Assembly (NCBI GenBank): GCA_017394565.1
Contig: JAFPXW010000428.1
Span: 1-5,158, forward strand
Length of the DNA stretch: 5,158 nucleotides
Source of the DNA: Oscillospiraceae bacterium
GTDB lineage: Bacteria; Bacillota; Clostridia; Oscillospirales; Ruminococcaceae
Reading direction: 5' to 3'
How positions within the stretch are numbered: the stretch's first letter is position 1; each line of letters begins with the position of its first letter. The notes under the pieces are model-generated. The model ran no database searches. It saw only the letters and a list, made by a program, of their open reading frames with translations, and was not told the DNA's origin. Of the stretch, positions 1 to 5,158 are shown in pieces. Made by a program: the position numbers and the translations under genes.

Positions 1-92
1 CAGTATGCCGCCACCCGCAGGCGCTTCACTTCCTCCTTCGCTGCCGCATTGCCTTTCTGCGGCTTCGGAGGAATGACGGTCATGTTTTTCAT
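1..92 (-). CDS. Second large serine recombinase, N-terminal fragment (continues beyond window)
   Basis: From the ATG at 92 the frame is open to the window edge: 30 full codons, starting MKNMTVIPPKPQKGN and ending KRLRVAAY plus the first two bases of a Cys codon. The last part is identical in pattern to LRVAAYCRVS, which leads into the catalytic serine in the recombinase encoded at 460-2010, and the basic, Pro/Lys-rich lead also resembles that protein. GAGGTG lies about five bases upstream (98-104). The start overlaps the previous stop as ATGA. The catalytic serine itself is outside the window, so activity cannot be judged. Confidence 0.85.
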   Translation of the reverse strand, partial: MKNMTVIPPKPQKGNAAAKEEVKRLRVAAY

Positions 93-481
93 ACTTTCAC
101 CTCTATCAGACTATAAATGTATTCGGCTTGCTCTGCCGGATCGTCGAAATGCGTCTCCGTAGCAGCCAGCTCGAACGCCTTGTGTATCGGCGGTGCGGTA
201 TACCGCTTTTCGAAACCGTGCAGATTTGCACGATGCAGCCTTCTGCCATTTGCCTTTGCAAAGGTCTCCCGGCTGATGATCGCGGGATAGTAGTCAGTGC
301 CGATGTAGATATCACGCATCAGGATTCGCTTGACAGCACTGTGCTGCATGAGAACGCCCGCATTCGCCGCAGCCGCTTTCATGCTCAGCCCGGAAATATA
401 CCCATTGAAAATGCTGACTATGATACCGGCTTCGGTATCGTCAATGACAGCTTTTCCGTTTATGATCTTGTATCCGTACAT
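89..481 (-). CDS. Stand-alone recombinase-domain protein without catalytic domain
   Basis: A 130-residue protein whose first 75 residues align by eye with residues about 174-250 of the neighbouring large recombinase: YGYKIINGKAVIDDTEAGII against YGYTFDSDGNYAIIPEEADI, then a helix-turn region, then RDIYIGTDYY against NEKYVGDVRY. The resolvase catalytic domain, the zinc ribbon and the coiled coil are all absent, so it cannot cut DNA by itself and may bind att DNA or act as a partner of the flanking recombinases. I chose the ATG at 481 rather than 508 because AAGGAG (487-492) lies five bases upstream and translation then opens directly with the domain motif. It overlaps the upstream recombinase gene by 22 bases and shares ATGA with the start of the downstream one, so translation is probably coupled. 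It is more likely a real accessory gene than a fragment, given the intact control sites. Confidence 0.8.
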   Translation of the reverse strand: MYGYKIINGKAVIDDTEAGIIVSIFNGYISGLSMKAAAANAGVLMQHSAVKRILMRDIYIGTDYYPAIISRETFAKANGRRLHRANLHGFEKRYTAPPIHKAFELAATETHFDDPAEQAEYIYSLIEVKV

Positions 482-2010
482 AGTGTCTCCTTCAATGTCA
501 GCCCGCATTTCAGCTTGAAGCCGACGCTGTCCCTGCTGTAAACGATGATGCTGTCCACAAAGGAAACAAACCGTTCCTCGTTATAGGCGTCCTGCATATC
601 CGCTGTATCGATAAAATGCAGCAGCTTTTCGGTTTCCCGCAGCGTCAGACCAGATTCGATATTGCCGAGGTTCTGTATTTCCCGGCGGGCTTCCTCGTTC
701 TGCTTCTCGATGCGGTTCAGCTCCTGCGTATACATGACTGCATCAATGATGCCCTTTACACGGAGCTTCTTCAGTTCGCATTTCCGGTCGGAATTCTTCT
801 GGATGCGCTCCTTCAGACTCATGATACGCTGCAGGTTTTCGTCGCTACCTGCCACACGCAGAGCATTGTAATACGGGCGGAGCAGTATCATACGGCTGAA
901 TATGAGCTTATTGAGCATCGTGGTAAACGCAGACTGAAACGCCTCCTCATGTATAAACTTCATCGAACAGCTATCCTTATCCGCAATGTGCTTCTTGCAG
1001 CACCAGCTGATCCCGCTGGAAATTACCTGACGCTTGAACGTGGTGCCGCACTCCCCGCAGATGATCCTGCCGCTGAAAGCAAACCTGCGCTGATACTTTT
1101 CATCATCGCGCCGGATGCCGCGCTCTTTTAGCCGCCGTTCCAGCACTTCATGTGCTGTCGCGTACAGCTCCCTGCTGATGATCGCCTTGTGATGGTCTTT
1201 TATTTCCGGGCTGTCCACGTCGCCCTTGTTCCTGTGCCTGCGGAAGTTGTCGTCCGTATAGGTCTTGTTGTAGCGGACATCACCGACATACTTCTCATTA
1301 TTCAGAATGCCCATGATCGTTGTGGTACTCCACTTGCCGCCTCTGCGCGTCTGCACACCCCGGCTGTCCAGTTCCTTGCCGATCTTATGCACACCCATGC
1401 CGGAAACGACGGACTCGAAAATGAAGCGGACAATGTCTGCTTCCTCCGGAATGATCGCATAGTTTCCGTCACTGTCGAAGGTGTATCCGTAGGGCGCTGT
1501 TCCGGCTCTGTACCTGCCGTTTTTGATGCGTTTCTGGTTGCCCCACTTCACGTTCTTGGAAATGGACGCTGATTCCTCCTGTGCCAGACTGCTGAGGATC
1601 GCCAGAACAAGCTCTGTTTCCATGCTGCCTGTATCCAGCTTCTCTTTCTCAAAGTAGATGGGTACGTTATAAGAAAGCAGTTCACGCACCAGTTCAAGGC
1701 AGTCCGTTGTATTGCGGGAGAATCGGCTGACGGACTTTGTCAGCACATAGTCGATGCGTCCGATACGGCATTCGTACAGAAGTGCCTGCAAGCCGTCGCG
1801 AACATCAGCCTTTGTGCCGGTAATGCCGAAATCATAGAATATACCCGCGCACTCCCATTCGGAATGCAGCCTGATCCACGCTTCATAATGTGCCTTCTGC
1901 GTTTCCAGACTCTCGCGCTGGTCGTCATTATCGGTACTGACACGGCAGTATGCAGCCACACGGAGCTTCTTTTTCTCAGCAGGCTGCGCTTCTATTGTTT
2001 TGACTGTCAT
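460..2010 (-). CDS. Large serine recombinase (integrase/resolvase family)
   Basis: A complete 516-residue recombinase of normal size for the family, ending at TAA 460-462. It would cut and rejoin attachment sites through a covalent serine-DNA link to integrate or excise the element. Residues about 16-155 are the resolvase-type catalytic domain: LRVAAYCRVSTD with nucleophile S25, TKSVSRFSRN at 91-100, and GSMETELVLAILSSLAQEES near 128-146. Residues about 172-290 are the recombinase DNA-binding domain (APYGYTFDSDGNYAIIPEEA and NNEKYVGDV). A zinc ribbon follows with C318, C321, C337 or C338, and C348. Residues about 390-450 are rich in charged heptads, the coiled-coil insertion that controls direction in this family. 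AAGGAGGT (2017-2024) lies six bases before the ATG. The stop overlaps the next gene by 22 bases. Confidence 0.95.
   Translation of the reverse strand: MTVKTIEAQPAEKKKLRVAAYCRVSTDNDDQRESLETQKAHYEAWIRLHSEWECAGIFYDFGITGTKADVRDGLQALLYECRIGRIDYVLTKSVSRFSRNTTDCLELVRELLSYNVPIYFEKEKLDTGSMETELVLAILSSLAQEESASISKNVKWGNQKRIKNGRYRAGTAPYGYTFDSDGNYAIIPEEADIVRFIFESVVSGMGVHKIGKELDSRGVQTRRGGKWSTTTIMGILNNEKYVGDVRYNKTYTDDNFRRHRNKGDVDSPEIKDHHKAIISRELYATAHEVLERRLKERGIRRDDEKYQRRFAFSGRIICGECGTTFKRQVISSGISWCCKKHIADKDSCSMKFIHEEAFQSAFTTMLNKLIFSRMILLRPYYNALRVAGSDENLQRIMSLKERIQKNSDRKCELKKLRVKGIIDAVMYTQELNRIEKQNEEARREIQNLGNIESGLTLRETEKLLHFIDTADMQDAYNEERFVSFVDSIIVYSRDSVGFKLKCGLTLKETLCTDTRS
487..492 (-). promoter_or_regulatory. 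Ribosome binding site fixing the start of the 130-residue recombinase-domain gene
   Basis: AAGGAG lies five bases before the ATG at 481, inside the 3' end of the preceding recombinase gene. The alternative ATG at 508 has no comparable site. Confidence 0.7.
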
Positions 2011-2038
2011 TGCTTTACCTCCTTGTCAGTATCGTATA

Positions 2039-2230
2039 TTAACTCTGATTCGGTGATTTTTCAAGTGATTTCGGTAATAAGTCAGCGTACATCGGAGAGA
2101 ATGTCTGCCGGTTCAGATCGGTTAATTTGTCGTATTCGTCAAATGTGATCATATCTCTTGCGTAAAGCAGCTCCGTAAGTTCCTGTGCCTTATAATAATT
2201 GATCTCATCTAAGATCTTCTGCTGTTCCAT
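2039..2230 (-). CDS. Small SHOCT-like protein preceding the recombinases
   Basis: A 63-residue protein beginning MEQQKILDEINYYKAQELTE and ending at TAA 2039-2041. The middle reads LLYARDMITFDEYDKL, matching the SHOCT-type pattern (leucine-rich helix, a short turn with G/D-x-I-T, then EEY/F and a second helix). It then continues LNRQTFSP, a feature I recall from small proteins found directly before serine recombinases in Firmicute mobile elements. There is no signal peptide or membrane segment. A strong AGGAGGTG site lies five bases before the ATG, and the stop is 28 bases before the recombinase start, so it should be co-transcribed and may assist or regulate recombination. The molecular role is unknown. 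Confidence 0.75.
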   Translation of the reverse strand: MEQQKILDEINYYKAQELTELLYARDMITFDEYDKLTDLNRQTFSPMYADLLPKSLEKSPNQS

Positions 2231-2303
2231 AATAACACCTCCTATTGATAGCCGGGAAAGTCAACCCCTTCATTTCCCACTACAGAATCGAGGTGCGTTT
2301 GGA
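2231..2303. other. Short spacer between the late-gene terminator and the recombination operon
   Basis: No gene fits here. The spacer holds the ribosome binding site AGGAGGTG (2236-2243, five bases from the next start) and must carry, or lie near, any promoter for the recombination genes. A TTGACT hexamer is visible on the minus strand but no well-spaced -10 box follows it. In serine-integrase phages the attachment site often lies next to the integrase genes, so this is one candidate place, without direct sequence proof. Confidence 0.35.
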
Positions 2304-2342
2304 CAAAAAAATACGCCCGCCGAGAAAAAATCCCGACGGGCG
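2304..2342 (-). terminator. Rho-independent terminator after the endolysin gene
   Basis: The minus strand forms a 12-base-pair stem (arms 2342-2331 and 2325-2314, two G-T wobbles) with a five-T loop, followed by TA and seven Ts (2311-2305). It starts six bases beyond the endolysin stop. There is no T-tract on the plus strand side, so it acts on minus-strand transcripts and separates the late genes from the recombination genes. Confidence 0.9.
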
Positions 2343-2348
2343 CTGATG

Positions 2349-3527
2349 TTATGCCTTATTCAGTTTTCCGCTGTACTTCTTTCCGTCAACCGTGACCTCA
2401 ACGGTGATGCCGTCCTCCGCAGCAGGCGCAGACGGATTCGGCTCCTTGCCATAGCCGTTCAGCCCCTTTGCCCTGATGATCGTGGGAAAGTCCTTGTAGC
2501 CGATATCGAGATCGACGTTGCCGTTGATACCGTCCACGCTGCCTTTCTCGGAATGCTGCCAGATGCCGTAAGCGCCGCTGTAATTCGTCTGGTTCACCCA
2601 GTGCGCCAGCCAGATCGTGTAGCGGGATTTGATGTCATCGGCGGTATGCGTCGTGAGTGAGGATGCAGAACCGTACAGACCGACGAAATAGCCCGCAGCC
2701 TCAACTCTTTCAAGGAACGCCTGCATAATCGCAGACACCTTCTCCTTGCCGAGGTCAAACTGCTTCTTTTCCTCCAGATCAAAGTATACAGGCATCTCGA
2801 ACTGCTTTCCTTTGATGACAGACAGGAACACATCCGCCTCCAGTTCTGCTTCCTCCGGTGTCATTGCATAGGAATACCAGTAAGCACCGACCGGAATACC
2901 TGCCGCCTTAGCGCCAGCATAGTTCTCCTCGAAACGGTCATCCTTCTGCGATGCAAGCCTGCCGTATCCTGCTCTCAGAATCGCAAAATCTATGCCTGCT
3001 GCCCTGACCTTCTGCCAGTCGATCTTGCCGTTGTGAACGCTGATGTCGATGCCCTTCATCTCCTCGCCTCCGAAGTATTTATAGAAATCATCGGTCACAG
3101 AGCTGTTGCCGTGAACTTCATCACCATACCACTTGCCGCCGGAGCGAACATCAACGTGCGTATAGATGTAGGCGGCAGTGATATTTGCAATGCCGTTGAA
3201 GCCGGTGTCCTGCGCCTTGCAGCAGACGGTCTTGCTGGAGATAGGCTGTCCGTCCTGCCCATAGCAGCAAATGTCCGCCGCCTTTCCGAGTGTATGCTGT
3301 CCCGTGCCGCTGCCCTTGACTGCCTTATCATGAGCAGCACAACGGAAACCGGAGGTCACGATGATCTTAGAGCAGTTGAGGGCTGCATAAAGCGTTTCCA
3401 GCTTGGTGATGAGATCATCATCGATCTGAAAATCATGCTCCTTGCCGCATTTGCAGCGGAACTCCTGAGCATTGAAGTGCGTAGCTGATCGTTTCCTGTG
3501 CCGAGCAATAATTGAAGCAATGCTCAC
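2349..3527 (-). CDS. Bifunctional endolysin: M15 peptidase plus GH25 lysozyme
   Basis: This enzyme would cut both peptide and glycan parts of peptidoglycan to release phage. Residues about 17-145 are an M15A-type D,D-peptidase-like domain: HFNAQEFRCKCG opening, VTSGFRC at 57-63, and probable zinc ligands H78, D85 (QHTLGKAAD) and H124 (THVDVR). Residues about 157-350 are a GH25 (Cpl-1/Lys-type muramidase) domain with GIDIS (D161), the catalytic-type D250-x-E252 in PVYFDLEE, IWLAHW, and IWQHS.......GNVDLD near 322-341. A linker rich in Pro/Ala and a short VTVDGKKYSGKL tail end the protein, which stops at TAA 2349-2351. The start is uncertain: the only in-frame initiator upstream is the GTG at 3527, without a Shine-Dalgarno site, and its first 16 residues are merely LRR codons of the tail gene read in another frame. 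The N-terminus therefore looks damaged, fused or misassembled. No holin gene lies next to it. All 13 Gln codons are standard. Confidence 0.88.
   Translation of the reverse strand: MSIASIIARHRKRSATHFNAQEFRCKCGKEHDFQIDDDLITKLETLYAALNCSKIIVTSGFRCAAHDKAVKGSGTGQHTLGKAADICCYGQDGQPISSKTVCCKAQDTGFNGIANITAAYIYTHVDVRSGGKWYGDEVHGNSSVTDDFYKYFGGEEMKGIDISVHNGKIDWQKVRAAGIDFAILRAGYGRLASQKDDRFEENYAGAKAAGIPVGAYWYSYAMTPEEAELEADVFLSVIKGKQFEMPVYFDLEEKKQFDLGKEKVSAIMQAFLERVEAAGYFVGLYGSASSLTTHTADDIKSRYTIWLAHWVNQTNYSGAYGIWQHSEKGSVDGINGNVDLDIGYKDFPTIIRAKGLNGYGKEPNPSAPAAEDGITVEVTVDGKKYSGKLNKA
3067..3071 (-). promoter_or_regulatory. Internal Shine-Dalgarno site at the start of the GH25 domain
   Basis: GGAGG sits 7 bases upstream of the ATG at 3059 (codon 157 of the endolysin), which encodes MKGIDIS, the exact beginning of the GH25 domain. 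The spacing is ideal, so a free GH25 lysozyme of 236 residues could be translated from 3059 to 2349. The same bases also encode FGGEE of the full-length protein, so chance is possible. Confidence 0.5.
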
Positions 3528-4698
3528 CGATCGAAGCGACCGTGTGCGCTATCGTAAAGCTCGTGAGGGCTGTGCAGTTAACGAACATGAAACCGCCGAT
3601 CACGGAGCCTTCGTATCGGACAGATGTCAGTCTCGTACAATCACGGCACACATACCTTCCAACCGTTGCTACATTATGAGGAACTGTGAGAGAAGTCAGA
3701 GCAGCACCCCAGAACACAGCGCCGCCAAGCGTTGTAACTGCATCAGGAATGGTGATGCTGTTCAGCTTTCCGGCTGCACTCGGATATTCATCCGCAGGCA
3801 TAAATGCGCCGTTCCCGATTGAGGTGAGCGTTGTCGGGAGAGATACAGTTTCTAGATTCAGACAGCGTTCAAAGGCATCCTTACCGACCGTTGTGATACC
3901 TTCGGAAACCACGACCGATCTCACCGCATCGTTCTGGTAAAACGGCGAACGATTGGATTCGAGGTCATAGTCATACATTGCGCCAGTGCCTTTTACAAGA
4001 ACCTTTCCGCTGGAGTAGAGCGCATAGTACGCATTTTTGCCGCACTGACCGGCAGAGACAATATCCCCGATATCCTCGACCTCCGCCTCAAGCTGCTTGA
4101 CCTTATTGGTCAGCTCGGCAATGTTCTCGTTGTTCTCCTGCACCTCTGCGACAAGCTGTGCCATCTGCAACATCAGCTCCGTCACTTTGCACTTGTCGAG
4201 GATACACTTGCAGTAACCGCAAACATTACTGTCCTCGCGGTAATCAAACCAGTCGCTCTACGTAATTCGTGAAGCTCCCGGATTCATGCGTACAGCATAC
4301 ATCAGAAGTCGGACATGATCTTCATCCTGTGGGATAGAAGGAAGCTGCGGATTCTCTGCCGGAGTGCCGGAAAAGAGCTTCAGCGTCACGCTGCGGACAG
4401 CCTCTGTGGTATCCAGATAGATCACAATGCCAACATATCTCGGCAACGACTCGTCCATATATTCGGAGAGGTCGATGGAATAGCGGGCATCGTTGATAAA
4501 ATAGTGACCGTTGATCCACGCCTTGCCTCTGCCGACTGTGACCTTCAGTCCCATAGATGCGGCTGTCAGCTTGAAACAGTCGCCGTAATTGTCCTAAATG
4601 CCATTGCAGGTGATACTGCCGAGGTAGTCAAAGAAATTCTCCGCGGTATAGGTGCGGTCAAGCCCCTTTGAATTGAAAAATCCGCTGTAAAAAGCCAT
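3433..4698 (-). CDS. Phage tail/receptor-binding protein with LRR_5 (BspA-like) domain, interrupted by two in-frame TAG codons
   Basis: Read from the ATG at 4698 to the TGA at 3433-3435, this is 421 codons with TAG at codon 35 (4594-4596) and codon 147 (4258-4260). The N-terminus MAFYSGFFNSKGLDRTYTAE is characteristic of Firmicute phage tail or receptor-binding proteins. Conserved-looking sequence continues in frame after the first TAG (DNYGDCFKLTAAS, then GKAWINGHYF) and after the second (SDWFDYREDSNVCGYCKC). Residues about 172-208 form a probable coiled coil (heptad-like QLVAEV..NIAELTNKVKQLEAEV). From about 215 to 400 there are LRR_5 repeats with SIG..AF..C and LTSLTVP patterns, as in BspA-like surface proteins, suggesting contact with the host surface. 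Cysteines 160, 163, 165 and 170 form a tight cluster. The LRR pattern stops near codon 400 and the last 20 or so residues are an out-of-frame reading of the endolysin gene. The Shine-Dalgarno match (GAAAGG, 4711-4716) lies 12 bases from the start, a little far. The gene is either recoded (TAG as an amino acid, probably Gln) or decaying. Confidence 0.75.
4258..4260 (-). other. In-frame TAG at codon 147 of the tail protein gene
   Basis: The minus strand reads ATT ACG TAG AGC GAC, that is SRIT-TAG-SDWFDYRED. The pattern of an IT followed by a polar residue, then xD..D.R and VCG, is common at this point in related tail proteins as I recall them, so the domain appears to run through the codon. The downstream part, including coiled coil and LRR region, has no obvious separate start with a Shine-Dalgarno site; a GTG at 4185 is the first in-frame candidate and lies inside the coiled coil. 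Confidence 0.9.
4594..4596 (-). other. In-frame TAG at codon 35 of the tail protein gene
   Basis: The minus strand reads GGC ATT TAG GAC AAT, that is NGI-TAG-DNYGDCF. Sequence on both sides belongs to the same conserved N-terminal tail domain and the frame does not shift. Glutamine (CAG differs by one base) fits the position, but this residue is inferred, not shown. A restart at the ATG of codon 49 (4554) could produce a shortened protein if TAG terminates. Confidence 0.9.
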
Positions 4699-4768
4699 AT
4701 ATCATATCTACCTTTCTTATATCCTGTAAAGGTACGCCTTCGTGTTCGGACAGCATCCTGTCTCACAC

Positions 4769-5158
4769 TCAGGTGTCCTTGAAAGTTGGTGTCAGGCTGC
4801 GCCCGTTCTGGTCGAAGCCCTCTATCATACCGATAAGCTGTATCTGCGGCTGCATCATGCCGAAGCGCCGGTGCTGCACCGTCACATAGTCACCTACGAA
4901 ATAATCGCGATTGTATACATACTGTGTGTTGTGTGCTGCGATATCCGACTCCGATGCCGTTTTCGGCAGCACCAGCCGTTCCGAGCCGCGAGTGCGCAGC
5001 AGTTCCAGATACTTCGCCTCCGGAATCGGTATTGTTTCACCCTCGACTTGCTCGGTCTCGGAAATATCGTCCGCATCCACATACAGCTCATACCGGTCAA
5101 GGTATGTCGGTTCATCACCGTCACAGTATGTGGTGCGTTTGCGCTCATCGCCCTTACC
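4769..5158 (-). CDS. Gp37-like phage tail-tip protein, C-terminal part (5' end outside window)
   Basis: The frame is open from the window edge to a TGA at 4769-4771, giving the last 129 residues of a larger protein. It opens with GKGDERKR, followed by a DRYELYVDADDI segment, and ends with FVGDYVTVQHRRFGM and a final stretch containing GFDQNGRSLTPTF. This order (a glycine-charged GxGD/E turn, an R/Y-E-x-x-VDA-D motif, then a GDxVTV strand and a closing strand ending in TF) resembles the C-terminal half of siphovirus ReqiPepy6 Gp37-like proteins, which sit at the tail tip or baseplate; that assignment is from memory of the family. A GTG at 5080 is not the true start, because the motif-bearing frame continues upstream. 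The gene lies 70 bases before the next tail gene and reads the same way. Its seven Gln codons are ordinary and it has no in-frame TAG. Confidence 0.75.
   Translation of the reverse strand, partial: GKGDERKRTTYCDGDEPTYLDRYELYVDADDISETEQVEGETIPIPEAKYLELLRTRGSERLVLPKTASESDIAAHNTQYVYNRDYFVGDYVTVQHRRFGMMQPQIQLIGMIEGFDQNGRSLTPTFKDT

Noticed and set aside
616..1572. Long plus-strand ORFs at 616-1131 and 1150-1572
   Set aside because: They lie antisense to the clearly conserved serine recombinase and show no recognisable domain or ribosome binding site; they are shadow frames.
2231..2303. Sigma-70 promoter using TTGACT
   Set aside because: No acceptable -10 box lies 16-18 bases downstream on the minus strand.
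2199..2660. Plus-strand ORF of 153 codons
   Set aside because: It crosses the minus-strand terminator and the lysin C-terminus and encodes no recognisable domain.
3470..3510. Programmed ribosomal frameshift joining tail protein and lysin
   Set aside because: No slippery heptamer or downstream structure is visible at the junction, and a tail-lysin fusion by frameshift is not expected from the family.
4566..4766. Minus-strand ORF of 66 codons
   Set aside because: It is another frame of the tail gene start and its upstream gap; the MAFYSGFF frame is clearly the coding one.
1..5158. CRISPR array, tRNA genes (including a suppressor tRNA) or a diversity-generating retroelement
   Set aside because: No regularly spaced repeats, no cloverleaf-like sequence, and no reverse transcriptase or template repeat could be seen in the window.

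Overview
The window looks like the right-hand end of a temperate phage or prophage of a gut Firmicute, probably a Ruminococcus- or Oscillospiraceae-like host. I infer this from the moderately high GC, the Firmicute-style tail-tip, LRR tail and M15-GH25 lysin genes, and the tandem large serine recombinases. Every supported gene is on the minus strand, so transcription runs from position 5158 towards 1.

Late (structural and lysis) part, 5158 to about 2304. It begins with the C-terminal end of a Gp37-like tail-tip protein. Next comes a tail or receptor-binding protein with a conserved phage N-terminus, a short coiled coil and a BspA-type leucine-rich repeat (LRR_5) region. Then follows a two-domain endolysin (M15 peptidase plus GH25 lysozyme), closed by a strong rho-independent terminator at 2304-2342. 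No holin gene is visible.

Recombination part, about 2230 to 1. It holds a 63-residue SHOCT-like protein, a complete large serine recombinase, a 130-residue protein made of little more than a recombinase (DNA-binding) domain without the catalytic domain, and the first 30 codons of a second large serine recombinase. Good Shine-Dalgarno sites and short or overlapping junctions suggest one operon for integration and excision.

The main oddity is the tail gene. Its reading frame runs from 4698 to 3433 only if two in-frame TAG codons (codons 35 and 147) are read as amino acids; conserved phage tail sequence continues in the same frame on both sides of each. TAG is not used as the terminator of any gene seen here (three TAA, three TGA), and the lysogeny genes contain no in-frame TAG. 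This fits a phage that reassigns TAG, most likely to glutamine, in late genes, as reported for several gut phage groups. Prophage decay is a real alternative, because the same tail gene also runs out of frame into the endolysin, which has no convincing start of its own. A further oddity is an internal Shine-Dalgarno plus ATG exactly at the start of the GH25 domain.
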